Positions 9,044-18,876 of a stretch of 64,000 bases of DNA are shown one piece after another. Under the pieces are notes generated by a model, which saw only the letters and a program-made list of their open reading frames with translations, was not told the DNA's origin and made no database searches. Location: the NCBI RefSeq assembly GCF_016907455.1, contig NZ_JAFBCB010000001.1, forward strand, positions 2,604,001-2,668,000, written 5' to 3'. Source of the stretch: Brachybacterium muris. GTDB lineage: Bacteria; Actinomycetota; Actinomycetes; Actinomycetales; Dermabacteraceae. Each line of letters begins with the position of its first letter. Position 1 is the first letter of the stretch. The position numbers and the translations under genes are program-made.

Positions 9044-9886
9044 TCAGCGGGTCAGCGGATCCGGTGCGATCGTCACGCCGAGTGCGGCGAGCTCCTCGCG
9101 GCCGCCGTCGGCCGCGGTGAGCACCAGGATCCCCTCGGAGGTGACCGCCACGGAGTGCTCCCAATGGGCGGAGCGACCGCCGCCGGTGGCGCGCACGGTC
9201 CAGTCGTCGTCCTCCAGCACCCAGTCGCCGGGGCCCTGGATGAGAATCGGCTCGATCGCCAGGCACATGCCGGGCCGCACCTTCGGGCCGCGCGAGCGGG
9301 TGCGGTAGTTCATCACGTCCGGCGGCTGGTGCATGGCCGTGCCGATGCCGTGCCCGCCGAAGTCCTCGAGGTGGGAGAGGGTCTCGCCCGCCTCCGCAGC
9401 CACGAAGTCCTCGATCGCCTCGCCGATCTCCCCCACCCTCTGGGCGGTGGCGAGGGCGGCGATGCCGGCCCAAAGGGCCTGGCGGGTGATGCGCACCAGG
9501 TCCACGTCGGCCTCGCGGCGAGGGGTGCCCACGATGTGGGTGCGGGCGGCATCGGAGTGCCATCCCTCGATGATCAGCCCGGCGTCGATGGAGACCACAT
9601 CGCCCTCGGCGAGCACCTGGTCCCCGGGGATGCCGTGCACCACCACGTCGTTGACGCTGATGCACAGCGAGGCCGGGAAGCCGTGGTAGCCGAGGAAGTT
9701 GGGGGTGGCGCCGTGCTCGCGGATCATCGCCTCGGCGAGCGTGTCCAGCTCACCGGTGGTGATGCCGGGGCGGATCTGCTCGCCGAGCATGTCGTGCACC
9801 TGCGACAGCAGCATCCCGCTGCGCCGCATCACGGCGATCTGCTCGGGTGTCTTCAGCTCCACCCGTTCCCGGCGCAGCACGCTCAT
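9044..9886 (-). CDS. map: Type I methionine aminopeptidase
   Basis: 280 aa. It removes the N-terminal Met from nascent proteins. All five metal ligands of the pita-bread fold are visible: Asp101 (SIDAG), Asp112 (SDAART), His179 (GGHGIG), Glu212 (AIEPI) and Glu243 (WEHS). The substrate-binding His84 (VVVHGIPG) is also present. Its ATG overlaps the adk stop (ATGA), which indicates translational coupling in the secY-adk-map operon. Confidence 0.97.
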   Translation of the reverse strand: MSVLRRERVELKTPEQIAVMRRSGMLLSQVHDMLGEQIRPGITTGELDTLAEAMIREHGATPNFLGYHGFPASLCISVNDVVVHGIPGDQVLAEGDVVSIDAGLIIEGWHSDAARTHIVGTPRREADVDLVRITRQALWAGIAALATAQRVGEIGEAIEDFVAAEAGETLSHLEDFGGHGIGTAMHQPPDVMNYRTRSRGPKVRPGMCLAIEPILIQGPGDWVLEDDDWTVRATGGGRSAHWEHSVAVTSEGILVLTAADGGREELAALGVTIAPDPLTR

Positions 9887-10503
9887 CGTGCGTCGGGCGC
9901 TCCCAGCGCTGCCAGCAGTGCGGCGGTGACATCGTCGATCGAGGCCATGCCGTCAACGCGGCGCACCAGCCCGCGCTTCTCGTACACGTCGACCAGGGGG
10001 GCCGTCTGCTCGGCGTACACCTCGAGACGGCGGCGGATGGTCTCCTCGGTGTCGTCGCTGCGGCCCTGCTCGGCACCACGGGCCACCAGGCGCTGCACCA
10101 CGGCGTCACTGTCCACCTCGAGCAGCAGAACCGCGTCCAGGGAGGCACCGAGGTCGGCGAGCACCGCGTCCAGGGCGTCCACCTGGTCCAGGGTGCGGGG
10201 GTAGCCGTCCAGCAGGAAGCCCCCGGTGGCGTCGTCCTCGGCCAGTCTCGAGCGCACCATGTCGTTGGTGACGGAGTCCGGCACGTACTCGCCCTTGTCC
10301 ATGTACGACTTGGCGAGCACGCCGAGCTCGGTCTGCTGGGAGACGTTGGCTCGGAAGATGTCCCCGGTGGAGATGGCGGGGATCGCCAGGGCCTCGGCGA
10401 TGCGGGTCGCCTGGGTGCCCTTGCCGGCACCGGGCGGGCCCACGATCAGCAGGCGGCGGGCTGCCGGCGCATCGGCCGACGGGGTCTGTGCGGGGGTGGT
10501 CAC
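9883..10503 (-). CDS. adk: Adenylate kinase
   Basis: 206 aa. It interconverts ATP + AMP and 2 ADP. The P-loop GPPGAGKGT is at 22-30, followed by the AMP-binding block STGDIFRANV and GFLLDGYPRTLDQVDAL. The LID is the short form without the zinc Cys residues. The start is the GTG at 10503, whose last bases overlap the secY TGA (GTGA); this gives the expected length and N-terminus (MTTPAQTPSADAP). Confidence 0.97.
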   Translation of the reverse strand: MTTPAQTPSADAPAARRLLIVGPPGAGKGTQATRIAEALAIPAISTGDIFRANVSQQTELGVLAKSYMDKGEYVPDSVTNDMVRSRLAEDDATGGFLLDGYPRTLDQVDALDAVLADLGASLDAVLLLEVDSDAVVQRLVARGAEQGRSDDTEETIRRRLEVYAEQTAPLVDVYEKRGLVRRVDGMASIDDVTAALLAALGAPDAR

Positions 10504-11804
10504 CGGAGGATCCCTTCGTAGTGGTGCTGCTGGAGCTTCGCGTCGATCTGCTTCACGGTGTCCAGACCCACGCCGATGATGATCAGCAGTGAGGCGCCGC
10601 CGAGCGGGAAGTCCTGCGAAGCGCCCAGGTACACCAGGGCGAACAGCGGGATCAGGGAGATCACCGCGAGGTAGATGGCACCGGCGGTCTGGATCCGGTT
10701 GATCACGTAGGTGAGGTAGCGCTCGGTGGGCTTGCCGGCGCGCACGTTGGGCACGAAGCCGCCGTACTTCTTCATGTTGTCGGCGATCTCCTCGGCGTTG
10801 AACGTGATGGACACGTAGAAGAACGCGAAGAAGATGATCAGGCCCACGTACACCAGGGCGTAGATCCAGGAGAAGGAGAAGCCCATGATCAGGTGCTCGT
10901 TGATCCACTGGACCCACTGCGCGTTCGGGTCACCGAAGGAGGCGGCCATCTGCGGCAGCGCCAGGATCGAGGCGGCGAAGATGACAGGGATGACGCCGGC
11001 CTGGTTGACCTTGATCGGGATGTAGGTGGAGGTGCCGCCGTACATGCGGCGACCCACCATGCGCTTGGCGTACTGCACGGGGATGCGGCGCTGGGACTGC
11101 TCCACGAACACCACGCCGATCATCACGATCAGCGACACCAGGATCACCAGCGAGAAGGTCAGCCAGCCCTGGGTGGCGTAGATCTGGCCCATGGCGGCGG
11201 GGAAGGCCGCGGCGATGGACACGAAGATCATCAGGCTCATGCCGTTGCCGATGCCTCGCTCGGTGATCATCTCGCCCATCCACATGATCAGCACGGTGCC
11301 CACCGTCATGGTGAGGACCATCAGGAGCAGGGTGGGGATGGACTGGTCGGGCACCAGCTCCAGGGCGCAGCCCACGAAGAAGTTCCCGGAGCGCACCAGG
11401 GTGATGATGGTGGTGGACTGCAGGACCGCCAGGCCGATGGTGAGGTACCGGGTGTACTGGGTCAGCTTGGCGGTGCCGGCCTGGCCCTCCTTGTGCAGGG
11501 CCTCGAAGCGGGGGATCACCACGCGCAGCAGCTGCACGATGATCGAAGCGGTGATGTAGGGCATCACGCCGAGCGAGAAGATCGACAGCTGCATCAGCGC
11601 ACCGCCGGAGAACATGTTGACCATGCCCATCACGCTGGCGCCCTGGCCGGTCATCGACTGATCGGCACAGATCATCACGTTGGTGTACTCGAACCCCGGT
11701 GTGGGGACGAACACCCCGAGCCGGTAGATCGCGATCAGGCCGAGGGTGAAGAGAATCTTCGCCCTCAGCTCGGGGGTGCGCAGAGCGCGCACGAACGAGT
11801 TCAC
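10500..11804 (-). CDS. secY: Preprotein translocase subunit SecY
   Basis: 434 aa polytopic membrane protein with about ten transmembrane helices, the core channel of the Sec translocon. The conserved N-terminus FVRALRTPELRAKILFTLGL and the motif GIGNGMSLMIF are present. The GTG start at 11804 is chosen because a perfect AGGAGG lies just upstream; the frame extends farther but that part is not SecY-like. It is the first gene of a coupled secY-adk-map group, separated from rplO by a strong hairpin. Confidence 0.97.
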   Translation of the reverse strand: MNSFVRALRTPELRAKILFTLGLIAIYRLGVFVPTPGFEYTNVMICADQSMTGQGASVMGMVNMFSGGALMQLSIFSLGVMPYITASIIVQLLRVVIPRFEALHKEGQAGTAKLTQYTRYLTIGLAVLQSTTIITLVRSGNFFVGCALELVPDQSIPTLLLMVLTMTVGTVLIMWMGEMITERGIGNGMSLMIFVSIAAAFPAAMGQIYATQGWLTFSLVILVSLIVMIGVVFVEQSQRRIPVQYAKRMVGRRMYGGTSTYIPIKVNQAGVIPVIFAASILALPQMAASFGDPNAQWVQWINEHLIMGFSFSWIYALVYVGLIIFFAFFYVSITFNAEEIADNMKKYGGFVPNVRAGKPTERYLTYVINRIQTAGAIYLAVISLIPLFALVYLGASQDFPLGGASLLIIIGVGLDTVKQIDAKLQQHHYEGILR

Positions 11805-11915
11805 CAGTTTCCTCCTGGAGGTCCGGGGAGGCGGACCGTGCGGTCCCGCCCGTCCTCTGCCTGTCACAGCGCCGGTGGCGCCTGCCGGCGTGCGGACCGA
11901 CCCCGACGAAATGGA

Positions 11916-11961
11916 GACGGGGCACCGCGGCACAGGCTATTCTGCGCCGCGGTGCCCCGTC
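11916..11961 (-). terminator. 16-bp perfect stem between rplO and secY
   Basis: GACGGGGCACCGCGGC and its exact complement enclose a 14-nt loop. On the minus strand the hairpin follows the rplO stop by 10 bp and is followed by TCCATTTCG. It is strong enough to act as a terminator or attenuator that lowers secY-adk-map transcription relative to the ribosomal genes. Confidence 0.7.
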
Positions 11962-11970
11962 AAAAGAGAC

Positions 11971-12429
11971 TCACGCGGTGGTGGCGGACCCACCCGCCGC
12001 GGTGATCTTCTGCTCCGCCGAGGCGGAGAACTTCTGGGCGGTGATGTCGAGCTTCACGCTGATGTCACCGGTGCCCAGCACCTTGACGGGCTGGTTCTTG
12101 CGCACGGCGCCCTTGGCGACGAGGTCCTCGACCGTGACAGTGCCGCCCTCGGGGAACAGCTCCTGCAGGGCCGACAGGTTCACGACCTGGTACTCGACGC
12201 GGAAGGGGTTGGTGAAGCCGCGCAGCTTCGGCAGACGCATGTGGAGCGGCATCTGGCCACCCTCGAAGCGTGCCGGCACCTGGTAGCGGGCCTTGGTGCC
12301 CTTGGTGCCACGGCCTGCGGTCTTGCCCTTGGAGCCCTCACCACGGCCGACGCGGGTGCGCGCGGTCTTGGAACCGGGCGCGGGGCGCAGGTCATGGAGC
12401 TTCAGCGGGTTCTCGGGAGTGTTGGTCAT
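11971..12429 (-). CDS. rplO: 50S ribosomal protein L15
   Basis: 152 aa. The Gly/Lys-rich N-terminal segment [20 protein letters not shown] and the motif [19 protein letters not shown] are diagnostic of L15, a late-assembly 50S protein. Length is normal. It starts 2 bp after rpmD ends, in standard spc order. Confidence 0.98.
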   Translation of the reverse strand: MTNTPENPLKLHDLRPAPGSKTARTRVGRGEGSKGKTAGRGTKGTKARYQVPARFEGGQMPLHMRLPKLRGFTNPFRVEYQVVNLSALQELFPEGGTVTVEDLVAKGAVRKNQPVKVLGTGDISVKLDITAQKFSASAEQKITAAGGSATTA

Positions 12430-12431
12430 AG

Positions 12432-12611
12432 TCAGTCCACCTCTTCGACCGTCACCAGGTGGGTGACGGCGCGGATCATGCCGCGGATCTCAGGGCGGTC
12501 CTCCTTCACCACGGTGTCACCGATGCGCTTGAGGCCGAGGCCGCGCAGGGTGGACCGCTGGGACTGGGTACCGCCGATTTCGGAACGGACCTGGGTCACC
12601 TTCAGCTGCAT
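12432..12611 (-). CDS. rpmD: 50S ribosomal protein L30
   Basis: 59 aa, [19 protein letters not shown] through HLVTVEEVD, the compact bacterial L30 with the SxIG motif and LRGLGLKRI. It sits between rpsE and rplO. Its ATG overlaps the rpsE TGA (ATGA), giving translational coupling. Confidence 0.97.
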   Translation of the reverse strand: MQLKVTQVRSEIGGTQSQRSTLRGLGLKRIGDTVVKEDRPEIRGMIRAVTHLVTVEEVD

Positions 12612-13315
12612 CACGCACCCACCTTCTCGGCGCGGGCCGCGGCGCGACCCTCTGCCTGGGCACGCAGCAGGGCCGCCGGGGCGACCTCCTCGACGGACAG
12701 ACCGCGACGAGCGGCCACCGCCTCGGGCTCCTCGAGCTGCTTCAGGGCATCGACGGTGGCCCGCACGATGTTGATGGCGTTGGTCGAGCCGAGCGACTTG
12801 GACAGCACGTCCTGGATGCCGGCGCACTCGAGCACGGCGCGGACGGGACCGCCCGCAATCACGCCGGTACCCGGAGCGGCGGGGCGCAGCAGGACGATGC
12901 CTGCGGCGTCCTCACCCTGGACCGGGTGCACGACGGTGCCCTGGATGCGGGGGACGCGGAAGAAGTTCTTCTTCGCCTCCTCGACACCCTTGGAGATCGC
13001 TGCCGGCACCTCCTTGGCCTTGCCGTAGCCGACACCGACCGTGCCGTCACCGTCACCCACGACCACCAGGGCCGTGAAGGAGAAGCGCCGGCCGCCCTTG
13101 ACGACCTTGGAGACGCGGTTGATGCTCACCACGCGCTCGAGGAACGCCGACTTCTCGGCGTCCTGGCCGCGACCGCGGCCCTCACCGCGACGGCCGCCGC
13201 GATCGTCGCGGCGCCCTCCGCGCTGGTTGTCGGAGCCCGACTCGGTGCCGGTTCCGGTGTTCCCGCCCCGTCGGCCGGAGGCCGCGGGACCGTTGCTTCG
13301 CTGCTGTGCAGCCAT
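12611..13315 (-). CDS. rpsE: 30S ribosomal protein S5
   Basis: 234 aa. The S5 core ([48 protein letters not shown]) lies between residues 55 and 215. S5 contributes to decoding accuracy and the mRNA entry helicase. The first 54 residues are a Gly/Arg-rich extension with RGG-like repeats, predicted disordered and absent from the E. coli protein. The ATG at 13315 is chosen because it gives MAAQQRSNG; upstream sequence is not S5-like. Confidence 0.97.
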   Translation of the reverse strand: MAAQQRSNGPAASGRRGGNTGTGTESGSDNQRGGRRDDRGGRRGEGRGRGQDAEKSAFLERVVSINRVSKVVKGGRRFSFTALVVVGDGDGTVGVGYGKAKEVPAAISKGVEEAKKNFFRVPRIQGTVVHPVQGEDAAGIVLLRPAAPGTGVIAGGPVRAVLECAGIQDVLSKSLGSTNAINIVRATVDALKQLEEPEAVAARRGLSVEEVAPAALLRAQAEGRAAARAEKVGA

Positions 13316-13352
13316 GTTCAGATCCTCTTCTCGTCCTGTGTCCGGGGGGCGA

Positions 13353-13745
13353 TCACAGCGCCAGGCCGGCCTCGCGCGCGCCGTCGGCGACGGCGGCCAC
13401 GCGACCGTGGTACTTGTTGCCGCCGCGGTCGAACACGACGGACTCGATGCCCGCGGCCTTCGCCCGCTCGGCGACCAGGGCACCGACGGTGCGGGCCTTG
13501 TCCGACTTGGTGGCGGTGGCGCCGCGCAGGTCGGCCTCCATGGTGGAGGCAGATGCCAGGGTGCGGCCCAGGGAGTCGTCGACGACCTGGACGAACATGT
13601 GGCGCTGCGAGCGGGTGACGACCAGGCGAGGACGCTCGGCCGTGCCCACGACGCGGCGACGCACGCGCAGGTGGCGGCGACCGCGGCTGCGCAGCTTGCT
13701 GCCGCGCGAACCCTTGGTGTGCTTGAGTGCGTAACCCATGATCAC
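13353..13745 (-). CDS. rplR: 50S ribosomal protein L18
   Basis: 130 aa from a GTG that overlaps the rplF stop (GTGA). A second start, the ATG at 13739, would give a protein two residues shorter; the GTG better fits the upstream [18 protein letters not shown]-type basic sequence (here [20 protein letters not shown]) and the C-terminus [18 protein letters not shown] identify L18, which binds 5S rRNA. Confidence 0.96.
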   Translation of the reverse strand: MIMGYALKHTKGSRGSKLRSRGRRHLRVRRRVVGTAERPRLVVTRSQRHMFVQVVDDSLGRTLASASTMEADLRGATATKSDKARTVGALVAERAKAAGIESVVFDRGGNKYHGRVAAVADGAREAGLAL

Positions 13746-14284
13746 TTACCAGCCTTTCCGGCCTTGCGCAGCACGACCTCGTCCGCGTAGCGCACGCCCT
13801 TGCCCTTGTATGGCTCGGGCTTGCGGATCTTGCGGATGTTCGCTGCGACCTCGCCCACCTGCTGCTTGCTGATGCCGTTGACCGAGAACTTGGTCGGCGA
13901 CTCGACGGCGAAGGTGATGCCCTCGGGGGCCTTCACCACCACGGGGTGGGAGAAGCCGAGCGCGAACTCGAGGTCCGTGCCCTTCGCGGTCACGCGGTAA
14001 CCGGTGCCCACGATCTCCAGCTTCTTGGTGTAGCCCTCGGTCACGCCGAGGACCATGTTGTTGATGAGCGTGCGGGTCAGGCCGTGCAGGGCCTTGCTCT
14101 CGCGCTCGTCGTCGGGGCGGTTCACCACGATGCTGCCGTCCTCGCCGCGCTCGGCGGTGATGGGGGCAGGGATCTCGTGCTGCAGCTCGCCCTTGGGACC
14201 GGTCACAGTGACCAGGTTCCCCTCGATGCTCACGTTCTTGACAGTGGCCGGTACTGCGACCGGCAGGCGTCCGATGCGGGACAT
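13742..14284 (-). CDS. rplF: 50S ribosomal protein L6
   Basis: 180 aa, [15 protein letters not shown] at the start and the conserved C-terminal block [18 protein letters not shown]6 has two tandem RNA-binding folds near the sarcin-ricin loop. The ATG at 14284 gives the standard N-terminus. It lies between rpsH and rplR. Confidence 0.98.
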   Translation of the reverse strand: MSRIGRLPVAVPATVKNVSIEGNLVTVTGPKGELQHEIPAPITAERGEDGSIVVNRPDDERESKALHGLTRTLINNMVLGVTEGYTKKLEIVGTGYRVTAKGTDLEFALGFSHPVVVKAPEGITFAVESPTKFSVNGISKQQVGEVAANIRKIRKPEPYKGKGVRYADEVVLRKAGKAGK

Positions 14285-14303
14285 TGTGGTTCTCCTCCCC
14301 CGC

Positions 14304-14702
14304 TCACCAGATGTAGGCGAGGACTTCCCCACCCACACCCTTCTTGGCAGCCTGCTTGTCGGTCAGCAGACCGGAGGACGTGGACAGGATCGCCACGCCC
14401 AGGCCTCCCAGGACCTTGGGCAGGTTGGTGGACTTCGCGTACACGCGCAGGCCCGGCTTCGAGATACGACGCACGCCAGAGATGGCGCGCTCCCGGCTGT
14501 CGGAGTACTTGAGCACGAGGATCAGGTTCTTGCCCACCTCGGCGTCTTCCTCGCGCCAGTCGACGATGTATCCCTCGGTCTTCAGGATGTCGGCGATACG
14601 GCTCTTCAACTTCGAATACGGCATGGACACGGTCTCGTGGTACGCCCCGGAGGCGTTACGGATCCGCGTCAGCATGTCCGCGATCGGGTCGGTCATGGTC
14701 AT
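14304..14702 (-). CDS. rpsH: 30S ribosomal protein S8
   Basis: 132 aa, [20 protein letters not shown] through [20 protein letters not shown]. It is a central-domain 16S rRNA binder; in E. coli it also represses the spc operon mRNA. Order rpsN-rpsH-rplF is canonical. Confidence 0.98.
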   Translation of the reverse strand: MTMTDPIADMLTRIRNASGAYHETVSMPYSKLKSRIADILKTEGYIVDWREEDAEVGKNLILVLKYSDSRERAISGVRRISKPGLRVYAKSTNLPKVLGGLGVAILSTSSGLLTDKQAAKKGVGGEVLAYIW

Positions 14703-14765
14703 GTCGTCTGCTTCTTCCTCACCTGGTTTCCTCCAGCTGTGCCGGAGGACCTATGGCGATAGTGC

Positions 14766-14951
14766 TTACCAGCTGCTCTTGGTGACGCCGGGCAGCTCGC
14801 CGCGGTGGGCCATCTCGCGAAGGCACACACGGCACAACCCGAACTTGCGGTACACGGAGTGCGGACGCCCGCAGCGCTGGCACCGGGTGTAGGCGCGCAC
14901 CGCGAACTTCGGCTTGCGCTCCGACTTCTTGATCAGGGCGGTCTTCGCCAT
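14766..14951 (-). CDS. rpsN: 30S ribosomal protein S14, zinc type (uS14, 61 aa)
   Basis: 61 aa with a complete zinc ribbon: Cys24, Cys27, Cys40 and Cys43 in [10 protein letters not shown] and [10 protein letters not shown]. This is the short C+ form usual in the spc operon of actinobacteria and Firmicutes. The ATG at 14951 lies 1 bp after the rplE stop and gives the full family length. Confidence 0.97.
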   Translation of the reverse strand: MAKTALIKKSERKPKFAVRAYTRCQRCGRPHSVYRKFGLCRVCLREMAHRGELPGVTKSSW

Positions 14952-14952
14952 A

Positions 14953-15522
14953 TCAGTTCTCCTTGAAGGGGAAGCCGAGCAGCTTGAGCAGCGCGCGTCC
15001 CTCGTCGTCGGTCTTCGCGGTGGTGACGACCGTGATGTCCATGCCGCGGACGCGGTCGATGCGGTCCTGGTCGATCTCGTGGAACATGACCTGCTCGGTG
15101 AGACCGAAGGTGTAGTTGCCGTTGCCGTCGAAGTGCTTCGGGGACAGGCCACGGAAGTCACGGATACGGGGCAGGGCGGTGGACAGCAGGCGGTCCAGGA
15201 ACTCCCACATGCGGTCGCCGCGCAGCGTGACGTGCGCGCCGATCGGCATGCCCTCACGCAGCTTGAACTGCGCGATGGACTTGCGGGCCTTGGTGACCTG
15301 CGGCTTCTGGCCGGTGATGGCGGCCAGGTCCTTGATGGCACCGTCGATGACCTTGGAGTCGCGAGCGGCGTCGCCGACGCCCATGTTCACGACGATCTTG
15401 GTCAGGCCCGGCACCAGCATCACGTTCTGGTAGCCGAACTGCTCGGTGAGCTGACCCTTGATGGTCTCGCGGTACTGGGTCTTCAGACGCGGGGTGGGCG
15501 CCTGGGTGGCAGTCTCAGTCAT
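14953..15522 (-). CDS. rplE: 50S ribosomal protein L5
   Basis: 189 aa. Motifs [21 protein letters not shown] and [20 protein letters not shown] mark L5, which binds 5S rRNA and touches the P-site tRNA and the 30S head. Its ATG overlaps the rplX TGA (ATGA). Confidence 0.98.
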   Translation of the reverse strand: MTETATQAPTPRLKTQYRETIKGQLTEQFGYQNVMLVPGLTKIVVNMGVGDAARDSKVIDGAIKDLAAITGQKPQVTKARKSIAQFKLREGMPIGAHVTLRGDRMWEFLDRLLSTALPRIRDFRGLSPKHFDGNGNYTFGLTEQVMFHEIDQDRIDRVRGMDITVVTTAKTDDEGRALLKLLGFPFKEN

Positions 15523-15908
15523 CAGATGTCCTTCCCGGAGCGCTTGGAGAACCGCACGCGGGTCTGCTTGCTCCGGCCGTTCTCGAGCTCGATGGTCTCG
15601 ACGCGGAAGCCGACCTTGGTGGGCTTGTTGTCCTCCGGGTCGACCAGGGCCACGTTGGAGACGTGGATGGGGGCCTCGCGCTGCTCGATGCCGCCTGCAC
15701 CGCCGGCCTGCGTGGGACGCAGGTGGTGGGTACGACGGTTGACACCCTCGACGAGCACGCGCTCGGTCTCCGGGAACACCTGCAGGACGCGGCCCTGCTT
15801 GCCCTTGTCGCCGGCCTTCAGGCCACGAGAGGCGGCCTTGTCGGCGTCACTCGTGCGGCCGGTGATGACCTGGACGAGGTCGCCCTTCTTGATCTTCATC
15901 TTTGCCAT
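15522..15908 (-). CDS. rplX: 50S ribosomal protein L24
   Basis: 128 aa. The KOW motif region [17 protein letters not shown], with the assembly-initiator features [19 protein letters not shown], identifies L24. It starts 1 bp after the rplN stop. Length is slightly above the usual 105-110 residues because of an Ala/Ser insertion near residue 25. Confidence 0.97.
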   Translation of the reverse strand: MAKMKIKKGDLVQVITGRTSDADKAASRGLKAGDKGKQGRVLQVFPETERVLVEGVNRRTHHLRPTQAGGAGGIEQREAPIHVSNVALVDPEDNKPTKVGFRVETIELENGRSKQTRVRFSKRSGKDI

Positions 15909-15909
15909 G

Positions 15910-16278
15910 TCACAGCACCTCCGGCGCCAGCGAGATGATCTTCATGAACCGCTTGTCGCGAAGCTCGCGACCGACGGGACCGAAGATGCGGGTTCCGCGG
16001 GGCTCACCGTCGGTCTTGAGGATGACCGCGGCGTTCTCGTCGAAACGGATGTAGGAACCGTCGCTGCGGCGACGCTCCTTGGTGGTACGCACGACGACCG
16101 CCTTGACGACGTCGCCCTTCTTCACATTGCCACCGGGGATGGCGTCCTTGACGGTGGCCACGATGGTGTCGCCGATGCCGGCGTAACGGCGACCGGAGCC
16201 ACCGAGAACGCGGATGCAGAGGATTTCCTTGGCACCCGTGTTGTCGGCGACCTTGAGTCGCGACTCCTGCTGAATCAC
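15910..16278 (-). CDS. rplN: 50S ribosomal protein L14
   Basis: 122 aa, [20 protein letters not shown] through [12 protein letters not shown], standard for L14. The GTG start has AGGAG 6 nt upstream. Here rplN begins a transcription unit of its own: rpsQ, its usual upstream neighbour, is separated by a plus-strand gene, a terminator and two IS copies. Confidence 0.98.
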   Translation of the reverse strand: MIQQESRLKVADNTGAKEILCIRVLGGSGRRYAGIGDTIVATVKDAIPGGNVKKGDVVKAVVVRTTKERRRSDGSYIRFDENAAVILKTDGEPRGTRIFGPVGRELRDKRFMKIISLAPEVL

Positions 16279-16406
16279 TCCGTACTCCTGTCGTCTCGCC
16301 GGTTCTCGCTCCCCCGCACTGCGGGAGCGCCGAGCCTGGCGGAACGGATGGTGGACCGCTGCCCGCCGATCCCCGAAGGGAGTCGTCGGCGCGGATGGCG
16401 GGCATC

Positions 16407-16430
16407 AAAAAACCCTCCGTCGGACTCGGG
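16407..16430 (-). terminator. Possible attenuator in the rplN leader
   Basis: On the minus strand a small bulged stem (CCC and TCC paired with GGA and GGG) is followed directly by six T residues (plus-strand A-run 16407-16412). It lies between the candidate promoter and rplN. The stem is weak, so termination is uncertain. Confidence 0.3.
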
Positions 16431-16577
16431 CACATGTACCCACGGCCTGCCGGATGAGCTCCGGTCGATCCGCGGGACGGTGCGAGGTCTCCGTCGGGGG
16501 ATGGACGCTGCCGTCCGCAGCCTCCTCGCGATCCTCCGGGGCCAGCCCGGGTGACAGCGCGGAAGCGCAACCCGACA

Positions 16578-16607
16578 AGCATACGGGTTCCGGGCGTTCC
16601 ATGGGAA
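16578..16607 (-). promoter_or_regulatory. Candidate promoter for the spc operon (rplN)
   Basis: TTCCCA (16602..16607) and TATGCT (16578..16583) on the minus strand are 18 bp apart. The leader to rplN would be about 290 nt. It would explain how rplN is expressed despite the rpsQ terminator upstream. Confidence 0.45.
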
Positions 16608-16669
16608 GGTGATACCCCTTCCGCTTTCCTGTGTCCTTCAGCACGCAGGCCTCATCCGATCGATCGCCG

Positions 16670-16675
16670 TACACT
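16670..16675 (+). promoter_or_regulatory. Candidate -10 for a leaderless mRNA
   Basis: TACACT ends 7 nt before the ATG at 16683, so transcription would start at or next to the start codon. No Shine-Dalgarno is visible. I found no good -35. Confidence 0.45.
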
Positions 16676-16682
16676 CGCGGCC

Positions 16683-17013
16683 ATGATCGATATCGACATC
16701 GCCCGCCGCCTGCGTGACGCCGGACTCGACTGGGAACCGGCCGACGGCGACTGGTTCGTGGTCGACAACGAGCTGCTGCGCGGGGACCCCTTCATGCTGT
16801 CCTCGATGGTGATCGAGCGCGGGGTGAGCCGACACGGTCAGAACGTGTTCCGCTTCAACGGCACCACCGAGTGGGCACTTGACTCCGTGGAGCAGTACGA
16901 GGCGGTGTGGATCCCCCGGGAGGATCAGCTGCGCGAAGCATTGGGCGAGGCGTTCCTCGAGCTGCGGCGCGAGGTGCGGGAGGACGGCGGGTCCTTCGTG
17001 GTCAGCACCGCAG
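16683..17013 (+). pseudogene. 5' part of a small CpaE-annotated-type protein gene, split by IS copy A
   Basis: 110 intact codons (MIDIDIARRLRDAGLDWEPA, FRFNGTTEWALDSVEQYEAV, WIPREDQLREALGEAFLEL) run into the IS at 17014. The sequence resembles short actinobacterial proteins often labelled pilus assembly protein CpaE, whose function is unknown; it is not an ATPase. Removing 17014-22181 and one copy of the 6-bp duplication CCGCAG joins this to 22188-22261 in frame and gives a 134-aa protein. As it stands the gene is interrupted. Confidence 0.8.
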
Positions 17014-17126
17014 TGAGTATTCGTAGTCGTGGGAGCCACCGAATCTTGCTCTTGGGGACCGCCGATCGTGCCGACGGGGGCCAGTAGCCGCCGCGGTGGG
17101 GACCACTGGCTCCCGCCGGCATCGGG

Positions 17127-17873
17127 TCACTGGGGCAGTGCGGTGTGTTCTCGCATGTTCCTGTCGCCGGTGTCGATCCAGATTGTGTTGTGCACGATGC
17201 GGTCCATGATCGCATCGGCGTGGACTGCTCCACCGAGCCGGGCGTGCCAGTCCTTCTTCGGGTACTGGGTGCAGAACACGGTCGAGCCGGTGTCATAGCG
17301 GCGCTCGAGCAGTTCCAGCAGCATCGAACGCATTCCCTCGTCAGGATGGTCCAGCAGCCACTCGTCGATCACCAGCAGCGAGAACGTGGAGTACTTCCGC
17401 AGGAACTTCGTCTGGCCCTGCGGCTTGTCCTTTGCCAGGGCCCAGGCCTCTTCGAGGTCGGGCATTCGGATGTAGTGGGCTCGGAGCCGGTGCTGGCAGG
17501 CCTGCTTCGCCAGCGCGCAGCCGAGGTAGGACTTCCCTGAGCCGGTGAAGCCCTGGAAGACCACGTTCTGTTGCCGCTGGATGAAGGAGCAGGTTGCCAG
17601 TTGCGCGATCACGTTCCGGTTCAGTCCCCGTTCCTCGACCAGATCCAGCCGCCGCAGGTCCGCTCCGGGATAACGCAGCCCCGCCCGGCGGATCAGACCC
17701 TCGACCTTTCCATGATTGAAGATGGAATGCGCCTCGTCCACGATCAGCTGGAGCCGTTCCTGGAACGACATCCCCAGCACGTGAGCCTCATCCTGGGCAT
17801 CGATCGCGTCCAGCAGCGCGGTCGCGCCCATCTCGCGCAGCTTCCGCTTCGTGTCGTTATCGATCACGCTCAC
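17127..17873 (-). CDS. istB: IstB-like transposition helper ATPase (copy A)
   Basis: 248 aa, sequence as in the other copies. It has a P-loop at 108-115 (GFTGSGKS) and Walker B LLVIDEW with Asp170-Glu171. IstB loads on target DNA and activates the IstA transposase. The GTG start overlaps the istA stop (GTGA). In this copy istA is broken, so istB may be uncoupled or expressed only weakly. Confidence 0.93.
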   Translation of the reverse strand: MSVIDNDTKRKLREMGATALLDAIDAQDEAHVLGMSFQERLQLIVDEAHSIFNHGKVEGLIRRAGLRYPGADLRRLDLVEERGLNRNVIAQLATCSFIQRQQNVVFQGFTGSGKSYLGCALAKQACQHRLRAHYIRMPDLEEAWALAKDKPQGQTKFLRKYSTFSLLVIDEWLLDHPDEGMRSMLLELLERRYDTGSTVFCTQYPKKDWHARLGGAVHADAIMDRIVHNTIWIDTGDRNMREHTALPQ

Positions 17874-18763
17874 CGGACACCTCCGGCGTAGTAGTCGGCG
17901 CCACGGACGTATCCGCCGTCTTCCGCGGGTTCCTCGCGGGGTGGACGCAGGGCGGCGACCTTGTCCTGCCCGGTGGCCAAGATCGGGTGCAGATGCGCAT
18001 AGCGCGGTGAACGGACCCGTCCCGTCAGCGCGAGTGCGCAGGCCGCCTCGACCCGATCTACGGAGAAGCGGCGAGAGAGCCGTAGCACCGCCAACGCGGG
18101 ATCCAGGCCCTGTTCCACGATCGGCACGGACTCGAAGATCCGCTGGATCACGATCACCGTGGCCGGCCCGACCCGATCTGCCCACGCCCGCACCCTCTGC
18201 GCGTCCCAGGCCTGGAAACGCTCGCCCGCAGGTAGGTCCGCGTCGTTGGTGCGGTACTCATTGCTCGCGGTCTCCGGGAGCAGCAGGTGACTGGTCAGTC
18301 GCTGGCTGCCCTGATAGATCTCCAGCGTCCGGGCCGTGATGCGCAGATCGACCTTCGCGCCGATGTGCGCGAACGGCGCGGAGTAGAAGTTCCGCGCGAA
18401 CGTGACGTGCCCGTTCCTGCCCACTCGTCGTCCGTAGTGCCATGTCGAGATCTCGTAGGGCACCGCCGGCAGCGGCGTCAGCAGCGGCCGCTCCTCCGCG
18501 TCGAACACGCTGGCGCGGGATCCGGGCCGCTTCTGGAACGGCTCCGCGTTATAGGCCTCCATCCGCTGCCCGATGGCGGCTGCAAGTTCGGGCAGGGACG
18601 TGAATCGCTGATCCCGCAGCCCGGCGATGACCCAGGTCGCGACGTGCGCGACGGTGTTCTCCACGCTCGCCTTGTCTTTCGGTTTCCGCACCCTCCCCGG
18701 GAGCACCGCCGCCGAGTAATGCGCTGCCATCTCGCGATACGCATCGTTCAGGACGATCTCGCC
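17870..18763 (-). pseudogene. istA: 3' part of istA of copy A, broken by copy B
   Basis: It encodes the C-terminal 297 or so residues of IstA (from EIVLNDAYREMAAHYS onward), including the catalytic Glu region DKASVENTV but not the two Asp residues. The reading frame is interrupted at 18763 by copy B. The 5' part lies at 21351-22019. Confidence 0.94.
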
Positions 18764-18876
18764 TGAGTATTCGTAGTCGTGGGAGCCACCGAATCTTGCT
18801 CTTGGGGACCGCCGATCGTGCCGACGGGGGCCAGTAGCCGCCGCGGTGGGGACCACTGGCTCCCGCCGGCATCGGG

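Larger units (their letters stand above)
17014..18763 (-). mobile_element. IS21-family element copy A, istB-side fragment
   Basis: The outer copy begins with TGAGTATTCG at 17014. It carries all of istB and the 3' part of istA, and is interrupted at 18763 by copy B. Together with 21351-22181 it totals exactly 2581 bp, the size of the intact copies. The host duplication CCGCAG flanks the whole nest (17008-17013 and 22182-22187). Confidence 0.96.
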
